Source: Peromyscus leucopus
Lineage: Eukaryota > Chordata > Mammalia > Rodentia > Cricetidae
Assembly (NCBI RefSeq): GCF_004664715.2
Contig: NC_051069.1
Location: forward strand, 1,678,001 to 1,742,000
DNA: 64,000 bases
Reading direction: 5' to 3'
The position numbers were made by a program, and so were the translations under genes. Numbering within the stretch: the stretch's first letter is position 1; every line of letters starts with the position of its first letter. The notes under the pieces were generated by a model. That model was not told the origin of the DNA, ran no database searches, and saw only the letters and a program-made list of their open reading frames with translations. Below, in pieces: positions 56,001 to 64,000 of the stretch.

Positions 56001-57129
56001 AGAATCTTGGCTTGGGCCACTGGACTTCCCAACTGTCAGAAGGACAGCCAGGCCTTCCCAGTCTCTAAGAAGAAGGAACATTTCCTGATTCACCTTGGAG
56101 GCACTCAGACAAGGCTGTGTGGGTCCCACTTGCCTGTTTCCAAGCTTACCATGGGAAGACAGGCTCCTGATGAGCACCAATTTCTAACCCATAACCCCTT
56201 AGTTCTGCAGGCCTCTGCCCACAGAGCCTGCCTCTTGTCCTTAAGGACTGTCAAATGGTAGTTCTGAAATAACGTTTTGGCTTTTCCTGGATGTCTGACT
56301 TTGTAAGGAAAGTGATGAGCCCTGATGATGAGCTTTCTAGAAGCTGGTGACAGCTCACGGAGGAGGGGGAGACCGGGGAAGCTGCCTTTGGAATGTCTAT
56401 GTGGGAATCAGAACCGGAAGTGCCTGGATGAGAGGCAGGTTGGGCAAACAATCATGGCTGGCTCTTGTGACGAGGCCACCCACCTGTCCAAGAACCAAAT
56501 GGCTTCTCATTCCAGAGCCTCTGTAGCGTAGACCAGCCTTTCTGCCAAGCCCATGACTTCAGTCCTAATCACACCTCTCACCCTCACTCCCACACAGCAA
56601 GAGTTCTTCTTCTACTTCTCTCTCAGTGGCTGAGAAACCCCCACTGGGATGGGTTTGCCCAAGGACACCCAGCTAGCAAGGGCAAGGCTGAGCTCAAGCT
56701 CACAAAGACTGTACAGCTCAAGCCAATCCATTTCCCACCCCACCACCAAGGGTCTGTCCCAGGAGAGTGCTGAGAGACCCCGCCTCTTTCCTTCCACACT
56801 CTCTGCTCTAGATCCCCCCCAAACACCAGCTCCCCCATAAATCTTCCACACCCTCTGCTGCCCACCCATCCTCACCTGCCTCCTGCTCTTTCCCGTGGGG
56901 CAGATCCTTGTAGAAGTCCTGAATGTGCTTGGCTCATCCCACCCCGCTTTCCTGCCCATCTGATGGTCAACACTTCCTCCAAATGTCTGCATCCCTCCCT
57001 TCCCAAGCTGGGTCCACCTCTCTCTTTGCTTCCTCTCTTTTCCTATTGCTTACATGTCACACTGTATTTGTTATACATCTTTATATATTATTATAATATA
57101 TATAATAGACTTTGTTTATATTGTTTATA
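53096..57129. other. 4-kb unique block, no gene recognised
   Basis: Almost no transposon signal. Weak MIR-like scraps lie at about 53790-53920 and 56645-56712 (TTGCCCAAGGACACCCAGCT). A 19-bp duplication of GAAGGCTAGCCCAGGGA is at about 53110-53144. The 153-codon frame at 54693-55154 (+) has a weak start context and no domain. This is the longest repeat-poor stretch here. Confidence 0.5.
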
Positions 57130-57235
57130 TTTTCACCTTCCCAATAGGACTGTGAACACTCTGAAGGCAGAAAGAAGTTGTGCAGGCAGTGCATGGCATA
57201 TAGTAGATGCTACAACAAGCATCATCACCTTGATG
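57130..57235 (+). mobile_element. L2/MIR-like 3' end
   Basis: ACTGTGAACACTCTGAAGGC, GCAGGCAGTGCATGGCATAT and AGTAGATGCTACAACAAGCA match the conserved L2 3' end. Confidence 0.7.
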
Positions 57236-57321
57236 TTTATCATAAAGACTTTTGGTACCTCTTAAAGGGCTGGTACCAACAGTCCACTTCCTGCTATGTC
57301 CATCTTCCATCCTATTGGTTT

Positions 57322-57344
57322 ACACATACACACATACACACACA

Positions 57345-57387
<43 letters not shown>

Positions 57388-57407
57388 ATACACACACATA
57401 CACACAT
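57322..57407. repeat. (CA)n microsatellite with TACA interruptions
   Basis: CA run broken by ACATACAC variants. On the minus strand it reads CVCVCVC. Confidence 0.95.
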
Positions 57408-58053
57408 TTCTCTGACTGGACCCCAGACCAAAGCCAAATAAAGAGATGTCACTTCTCCTGCTCCGGTCATTTCTTTGGAGATATTATTTTTGAGCACCAA
57501 AGGACTGGAGCCAGAGGACAGGCTGTGCCGCCCCCAAGCCAGCCCTTGAAGGCAAGGTTCCCAGCAGCAGGAGAAACGTTGAAGCGGGGTTTGCTCACCT
57601 GCAACACCGCTCTCCTGTCCCCCTCCAATGTGACAGTTCAGCCGCGCTGGAGGCAGTCCCAGGTCATGTACTCCTTCCAAAAAGTCTGAAAGAACCCCTG
57701 GGGCTGAGCTCTGGCCACTCAAGGGCCCAGGAAACCCTTCCAGAAGCAGCTGGGCCATCTCCTCACCTGGGCCTGCTTGCAGACAGGTCAGTTATTGGTG
57801 CTCATTAGCACCTGCACGAGCTGTTCGGCTACTGCTGCATTGCGAAGGAGCCCCCAGAAGGCTGAACACTCAGCCCCACTTTTGACGTTGTAGAGAACCT
57901 GAGGAGTTGGTGCCAACTCGTCCTTCCCCTTAGGGGACCCGGTACTACTCCAGTAGCTGGCCGTCACAGAGAACTAACGGTAGCCGGGGCCAGCACCCGG
58001 TGGGAGGCCAGGGCTGCGCACATCGGCTGGGGGGGAAGCCTGACAGTTTTGCT
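57408..58053. other. Unique sequence with a weak minus-strand exon candidate
   Basis: On the minus strand an ATG at 57758 with good start context (GAGATGG) opens 53 codons that run to a strong donor-like GCAG|GTGAGC at 57598/57599. No protein family is recognised and no promoter is visible. Confidence 0.2.
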
Positions 58054-58071
58054 CCCCCCCCCCCCCCCCCC
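58054..58071. repeat. C18 homopolymer
   Basis: 18 uninterrupted C followed by GCCGC. The minus strand is G18, so it is slippage- and quadruplex-prone. Confidence 0.97.
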
Positions 58072-58169
58072 GCCGCTGTTCACCAAGGTGGAGGAGGGAT
58101 TATGTGTTAAGTACTCCAGGGTCCTGATGCGTGTTTGCTAGGGACAGAGAAGACAAGCAGGGTCTTGTG

Positions 58170-58250
58170 GGCTCCAGTTTTAACAAGCTCTGTGGCCTCA
58201 GGGGAGAGAGTCAGCCTCTCTGAACATACCCACCTCCTTACTGGGCAGAT
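58170..58250 (+). mobile_element. MIR fragment
   Basis: TTTTAACAAGCTCTGTGGCC, TCAGGGGAGAGAGTCAGCCT and CTCTGAACATACCCACC. Confidence 0.55.
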
Positions 58251-58389
58251 CCACAGCCACCCATGTGAGCGGACGCTGAAATGCAGAGATGGACATCCAT
58301 GTATCACAGGGTGGGGGACTGTCACAGGAGACTCTCTGAGCTGTCACTACACTCCAGCAAAGCTCCAAAGAGAAGGACTGAAGTCAGAC

Positions 58390-58390
<1 letters not shown>

Positions 58391-58432
<42 letters not shown>
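58391..58432. repeat. (CA)n microsatellite
   Basis: About 21 uninterrupted CA units. Confidence 0.97.
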
Positions 58433-58434
<2 letters not shown>

Positions 58435-58951
58435 GGGGTCTGATCTCAGTCCCCTAGCCTTCGCCTTTTCTTCCAGGATTCTCAGAGGCCATATGACCTA
58501 AGTGCCCACAGTGGTCCATCCGAAGATTCCCAAGGGAGCAGTTCAAGGTTTCTATAACTGCCCTCATGACTCTCTTTGGCCTGGGGATGGTTTTTAACAA
58601 ACAAAAGCAGCCCTTTCTTCTGCCTGCCCTGACCTTCCTCCCTGACTCCTCCTGACACACTCACTTCGGACAGCTGACTCCCCACGCCCCTCTTCTGGGT
58701 CTATTCCAGTTGACCTTCTCCTCTTACTGAGATCAGGTGCCAGCCCTCACGTGGAGGCTTGTGACCCTCTCCCTCCCCTGACTCTCAACAATATACCATA
58801 CCACTCACAGCCAACTTGCGCTGGGCCCTGACAGCGGCCGGCTCTGTGCCCAGCACCACACATGAGCCGTCTTCTTCCGCCTTTCCAATAATCCCATGAC
58901 CCCTTTCCATCAGGTGGAGGAACTAAGAACGAAGACCAGTTTGCAAGCTGG
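58433..58951. other. Unique sequence, no gene recognised
   Basis: Nothing assigned. Confidence 0.45.
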
Positions 58952-59124
58952 GCTGGAGAGACGGCTCGGCGTTTAAGATCACATACACTGCCCTTGCAGA
59001 GGACCCGAGTTTGGTTCCTGACCCCCCTGTCTGGCAGTTCACAACCATCTGTCACTCCAGCTACAGGAGTTGTGATGCCCCTGGCCTCCACAGACACTTG
59101 CACACACACATAATTAGAAATACG
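58952..59124 (+). mobile_element. B3 SINE
   Basis: GGGCTGGAGAGACGGCTCGG, CTTGCAGAGGACCCGAGTTT, CAGTTCACAACCATCTGTCA and GCCCCTGGCCTCCACAGACA. Confidence 0.88.
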
Positions 59125-59300
59125 TTTTCCAGAGAAGTTACATCATGACCCAGAGCTTCATAGCTCTGTAGTTCTCCAGGATTTAAGCTCAGGATTTCTG
59201 ACTCAGAGCCCTGTACTATGAGATGCAAAGACATCAGCTCTGAGTTTGAATTTGGTCTCCTTTGCAAAGACTGGGGAAATTCGGCTACCCTGAACTTCAG
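59125..59300 (-). mobile_element. MIR-like fragments
   Basis: CAGGATTTAAGCTCAGGATT and CTGACTCAGAGCCCTGTACT look like a reversed MIR. GCTCTGAGTTTGAATTTGGT just after looks forward-facing. Boundaries uncertain. Confidence 0.5.
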
Positions 59301-59772
59301 ACTCAAGACCTAACTGTATCAGCTTGTGGATGGGGTCCAAGGAATATCCCAGGAAAGCACATGCCACTGTACTTGGCTATTCACATGGTATCCACTCTAA
59401 GGCCTTGTCATATCCTCATCTCCTAAGCAATTCTCCACGCAAACTTGGAGTACCCTGACTAGTCCAAAGCCCCCGGCCTCCTGGGTCCTACAGCCTAGAT
59501 GGTTATTCCCAAGAGGGACCCATACATGAGGTAACTGGACAGCTGAATCTTGTATAGGAGGTTCCCAAATATGTGTCTGCTGCTTCAGGGGTCTGTGCTT
59601 CAAATCAAACCAAGCCTTGGGGGTCTGCGCGGCATCTCCCTCTCTACTGTCCCTCCACAGCCTTCTCTCACCCTGGTGAACCCATAACGCAACATTCTGC
59701 CTCCCGCCTGTCTCCATAGGACCCTCCTTGATGCTCCCAAACCCTCTGTTCCATCTAAGCTCCTGCACCAAG
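59301..59772. other. Unique sequence, no gene recognised
   Basis: Nothing assigned. Confidence 0.45.
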
Positions 59773-59942
59773 GCCGGCACAGCTGTGCCCCCTTCCACCA
59801 ATAGTGAGAGGCAAGCCTGGCACAGCCGTGCCCCCTTCCACCAACAGTGAGAGGCAAGCCTGGCACAGCCGTGCCCCCTTCCACCAACAGTGAGAGGCAA
59901 GCCTGGCACAGCCGTGCCCCCTTCCACCAACAGTGAGAGGCA
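59773..59942. repeat. 43-bp minisatellite, 4 copies
   Basis: Units start with GCCTGGCACAGCCGTGCCCC at 59815, 59858 and 59901, and a variant at 59773. The last three are nearly identical, so homogenisation is recent. It lies inside an ATG-started 187-codon minus-strand frame (59397-59960) that reads the unit in all three phases. Confidence 0.97.
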
Positions 59943-62180
59943 GTTTTCAGGTCCTCCCATCCTGCCCTGTCTTACCTCCAGAACTGTCTGGCCCCTCTGC
60001 CCTCTCCCTCAGGGACTCAAGCTCTGGGTATTGACCGGCTTCCCAATGTTTCCCATCCCTTGGGAACCCTCAACTGCTGTACTTCTCTGAGGGAGGAAAG
60101 AAAAATCAGAATGACTCATTATCTTAGAACATTGGATTTTTACAGAACTTCTTGCGTGCCTCTCAGATATAAGGTCAATACAAACAAAATCATCTAAATT
60201 GCCCAATATCAAACAGTTCTAACTCAAAAAAAAAGCAAAAGGCCTTTTAAGTGACTGGTGCATTGATAGGAGAGGCACAATGACAGGTTCCAAAGATGAA
60301 AGTAACGGATCAGAAAATAGAACAGTCGAGAAAACAGAGATGAAAGACAAATAACCCTGTTTGAAAATCCAACGCTTTCATTAAAGAAAAAAAAAAAAAG
60401 GCCCCAAGCACTAACTACCCTTTGTTAGGATGAGCATGATGAAAGGCACGGGCACTTGCCACCTCTGGAGCCGTCTTCCTCCCCTACCTGCTCCTCCCTC
60501 CCTGTCCTTAAGTACCGCCACCTTTGTTGTGACTGGGCACTGTGCCCACAGCCTGCCCGCATCTCTCCAGCTTTACCTGTAACACAGGCAAGCTGTAGAC
60601 ACAAATGAGCAGGCAGTGTGACTGGACCAAGCTTCCCAAAACCTCAGGCCTCATCCCTGGAGTAAATACAGTCAGGCAGCAGCTTCCCACACAAAGCCAG
60701 AGTCTGGCAGGTCTTTGCATTAAAATAGCATATCATACAATGTGCTTCGCCATCACAAATGAAGCGTTTTATTTAAAGCACAACTTAGAGACATATTACA
60801 TAAGTGTCAGGACCACTGGGGTTTTCCAGTTGCTCTCTATCACAGCCTAAGCCACATTGAGGGGCTCACAAACTTGAGTAGAACATAGTTTCCAACTCAC
60901 CTTCCACTTTTCGGGGTCAGTGCTTCCTAGGCGTCTTCTTTTTCTAGAAATTTCCATGACTTCAGCATACATCAAGACCCGTACTTCACCTCTCAAATCC
61001 ACCTGCTGCTGTGACTAGTTAGCACTGGAATGAGGAAAAGCCATGGCTGAAGCCCAGTCACTCCTCTGGAAACTTGGGGTCTCATAGCTCATCCCTCCAG
61101 GGCGCCGAGGAAGAGAGGGCACAGTCACACACACCTCCCCTAGACTCACGTCACTCCTGCTCCTTTGGTCAAAAGAGCTTGTCTTCCCTGTGTGCTGCCT
61201 CACCGACCCCAGCTCTCTGACCTTTGGAGCAGGATGTGTCTATTGATTGATGGGTATTTACACCACTTGGTATCTTTTATGAAGGTCAATGGATTTTTAT
61301 ACCTACTTGCCTTCTAACACACCATGAAAGCTGAAGTTTTGTTTTTTTTTTTAAATCACACCTATGGAAAAATTCAAGGCAACTCCATATGAATAATGAG
61401 AATGGATATAAATAGCAAATCAAAGCCATCAATTAAATAACAATTATAGGCAGTTACTGATGCACAGATCCAGTCTGGACAGAAGAGACAAAGAAAGTGA
61501 CAAAGTCACTTTTCAGTCTCACAGCCAAAATCACGGTGATGTAACAGAAGCAGATTGGGTAGAGTCGAAGAGGACACAGCCAGTTCGAGCGAACTGGGTG
61601 ACCTGTGTGCAAGGGCCAAGGAAGTTCTCGGGGAGGAGGCAACTGGGATGCATCTTGGTTGGGAGAGTTGTGGCTAGCCCTGGCGTGTGTGAAGCTCTCG
61701 GCATCAAAGAAACAGGACAGGGTGGTACGCGCTGTGTTCACATCAGGAGGTAGAAAAACACCTTCTACCTATGTACAATACAGTCTCCAAGAACAGACAG
61801 CTCTCTGGGCTTCCATGTTCTCATCTCTAAAACCAAGGTCATCAGTCAGTCCATGAGCTCTACGTGGCTGTCTGTGTTCCTCAGCTGTAGTGTTATCCTA
61901 AGTATGTGGTTAGCGCTCTTGACAACTAGCATCATAGGTAAGAGTCAAAGGCTGACATTCTCTTCTGGTTTATTCTCGTGAAGTCCACGTAAGCATGTCA
62001 CCTGCTGTTCAGTCCATTTTTCCCACCACGCCATGACTTTGCCAGCCTTGAAGGTCGTTTTCTACTTTTCTATCCATTCCAATGGTCCTGTAAGGTTCCA
62101 TCACTGCCTTCCACCAAGGACTGTATTTTCTTTTTTCTTCTTCTATGTTTTTTGTTTTTTGTTTTTGTTTTTGTTTTTTC
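59943..62180. other. 2.2-kb unique block, no gene recognised
   Basis: An A13 tract follows CATTAAAG at about 60380-60400 and might end an unrecognised retrocopy. Otherwise nothing assigned. Confidence 0.45.
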
Positions 62181-62254
62181 AGAGCTGAGGACCAAACCCA
62201 GGGCCTTGTGCTTGCTAGGCAAGCGCTCTACCACTGAGCTAAATCCCAAAACCC
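62181..62254 (-). mobile_element. ID SINE with target duplication
   Basis: Reversed ID core: GAGCTGAGGACCAAACCCAG, GCTTGCTAGGCAAGCGCTCT and ACCACTGAGCTAAATCCC, with a T-rich (reversed A) tail to its left. It is flanked by TCTATGTTTTTT at 62142-62153 and 62255-62266. Confidence 0.93.
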
Positions 62255-62267
62255 TCTATGTTTTTTA

Positions 62268-62478
62268 GATTCATGGTTTGATTAATATGTGTTTATGGGT
62301 GTCTTTGTATATGCACACGAGTGCAGTTAACCAACAAGACTGGAAGGGGAAGTTAAATCCCCTGGAACTGTAATCACAGACAGTTGTGAGCTGCCCAACG
62401 AGGGTGATTAGAACCAAGCTCCAGTCCTCTGGAAGAGCAGTAAGTGCTCTTAACTGCTGGGTCATCTCTCCAGCCCCC
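62268..62478 (-). mobile_element. B3 SINE
   Basis: GTGTTTATGGGTGTCTTTGT, CCCTGGAACTGTAATCACAG, TCCTCTGGAAGAGCAGTAAG and GTCATCTCTCCAGCCCCC. Confidence 0.88.
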
Positions 62479-63106
62479 ATTGTAATTTCTGGAACACATA
62501 TGAATTCTTCCTTCTCTCCTATTATATAAAACTCAACCATGGTACTACAGTTACTAGGTAATTTTTCCTCTATTTTCCTAGACAATTATCCCAATTGCTG
62601 TGTGCATATTTATTCTAAGAACAACTCCAAATTTTAAAGCACTTTTCAAATGCCCATTGTCTCATCTGCCCCTCACCACTTCAGTTTCTACAACGCAATT
62701 TTCTCTACAACATCCTGTCTATGTACCACGGCATAACAACTTCCTTTCCTAATACACTTACATGACATCATCATCAAATTCTTTCAAATAATTTTTCACC
62801 TATGGCATTCTTATTCAAATGTTTAATGTTTAGTTTCCTTGGGGCAGGGGGGGTGGGGTGGGAGGAAACTCTGGTATCTCCATAAAGCACAACCTATAGA
62901 GGAAATCAGAACTAAGAGCCAAAATAGACTTCCATGGTCATGGGTCCCACTGAACCTTACGGTGACCAAAAGGAACATGTTCCTCAGGAGCTCCCTGGCT
63001 GGAGGAGCAAAGCCTTTGCCCAAAGGCCTCCTGGGTCTGTAAACCCACCTGAGTTGCTCTTGAATTCACAGCGTCTGACTTGACCATATTGGCTCCCAAA
63101 TGATAA
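62479..63106. other. Unique sequence, no gene recognised
   Basis: Nothing assigned. Confidence 0.45.
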
Positions 63107-63482
63107 TGTGATGGTTCGTCTTCTCAACTTGGTGGGAATCTAGAACCACAATGAACACACATCTCCTGGCATGGCTGTGAGGGAGTTTCTAATCTGGCTT
63201 AATTGGGATGGCGAGACCTACTCTAAACGTGGGCAGCTCCATTCCCCCGGGCTAGAGTCCTTGACTCAATAAAAAGGAAAAAGTGAGCTGAGTACCAGCA
63301 TTCACTACTCTCTGCTTCCTGGCTGTGGATATGCAAAGCAGCTGGTTCAAGCTCCGCCCACCATGACTTCCCTCGCCCTGATGCCCTGTACTCTCAAGGG
63401 ATGACTCCTAATAAACCCTTTCTTCCTGAAGTTGCTTTCCCCCAGTATTTTGTCAGAGCAAGAGGACACATTACTAATACGG
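63107..63482 (+). mobile_element. ORR1-type MaLR LTR, near full length
   Basis: TGTGATGGTTCGTCTTCTCA, GGGAGTTTCTAATCTGGCTT, CTCAATAAAAAGGAAAAAGT, CTCTGCTTCCTGGCTGTGGA, CTAATAAACCCTTTCTTCCT and ACATTACTAATACGG. It is the best-preserved LTR of this subgroup in the window. Confidence 0.85.
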
Positions 63483-64000
63483 TATCCTTCCCTGTGCCCC
63501 TCGAGTGAGCCTTGTTTCTTCAAAGCTGCCCTTTCCCCAAGATGACCACATTCACTTCACCAGTGAGTCAGTGGCAGAGCTTGGGATCTGGTTCCAGGCT
63601 TTCTGAGAGGCAGCTCCCCTGGACTTTCTGCAGGCTGCTACAGGGCCCCTTGGTCTGCCTGCAGGCTGTTTGTGCCTTTCTCCTCCTAATTAATGCCCAC
63701 ATCATATCGGAGTGGCCCATTCTCAGACAGAGCAACTGAGTCACAGCCATGCTGTATCTTCTTCTGAAGCCTACTGTTCTGCCCAGACCTGAATAATTGG
63801 GGTTTGCTCACCGTTGTATCGGGATTTGCCCTCCAAGCACACCTTTGTGTTGAACCCTGCCTACCACTTAGCAAAGCCACAGCTTCATGTTTGGCTAGTC
63901 TCAGTGTTCACAGGTTTCCCACTGAGAGTCAGAGACCATGGAGTCATGGGGTGCTTGTCTGGGTGCTTACCCACACCATTCAATGTTTGGACCTAAAGAT
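63483..64000. other. Unique sequence with a MIR scrap
   Basis: ACCAGTGAGTCAGTGGCAGA at about 63558 and CTTGGGATCTGG suggest a reversed MIR fragment (63555-63620). No gene recognised up to the window end. Confidence 0.4.

Noticed and set aside
60360..60402. ATTAAAG followed by A13 as a retrocopy tail
   Set aside because: The upstream sequence matches nothing I recognise and no target duplication is seen.

Overview
This window looks like nuclear DNA from a muroid rodent, most likely a cricetid (hamster, vole or deer mouse type). The evidence is the repeat content: rodent-only SINEs (B1, B2/B3, ID, B4/RSINE1), rodent MaLR LTRs (ORR1 and MT type) and rodent L1 3' UTR pieces lie over mammal-wide fossils (MIR, L2, MER5A, old L1). 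The best-preserved B1 (1735-1908) carries a 3' segment reading AAGGCGCAAAGCTACAC, which from memory fits cricetid rather than mouse or rat B1. An LTR with a B1 piece built into it occurs twice and also fits a cricetid.

I find no protein-coding exon, RNA gene or CpG island that I can support with confidence. The window reads as intergenic or intronic sequence. Most long open frames come from microsatellites, minisatellites or transposons. Two weak coding candidates are recorded as such: a 273-codon frame at 6578-7399 (+), and an ATG-to-splice-donor segment at 57599-57758 (-).

Layout. 1-10 kb: SINEs, an ORR1 LTR, an L1 scrap, and a repeat-poor block (6.2-7.9 kb) with the longest non-repetitive open frame. 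10-20 kb: a solo LTR with a 6-bp target duplication, B3 and ORR1 nesting, an old L1 split by an MT-type LTR, and a second copy of the B1-bearing LTR. 20-31 kb: a hAT element, an ID with perfect target duplication, a 400-bp purine tract, an ancient L2 body split by two SINEs, and a G-quadruplex-forming minisatellite. 31-44 kb: more unique sequence, with a paired homeodomain-type palindrome, a strong CTCF-type motif and several ORR1 LTRs. 44-52 kb: dense dinucleotide repeats, including an inverted TG/CA pair and a higher-order CA array, plus MER5A and a tiny retrocopy inside an LTR. 52-64 kb: mostly unique, with old hAT, L2 and MIR scraps, a 43-bp minisatellite, an ID, a B3 and a terminal ORR1.

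No genes act together here. The likely functions are regulatory or architectural (CTCF-type and homeodomain-type motifs) and structural (G-quadruplex, triplex and cruciform-prone repeats). SINE and LTR boundaries are estimated by eye to within about 5-20 bases, and subfamily names rest on memory of consensus features, not on a search.
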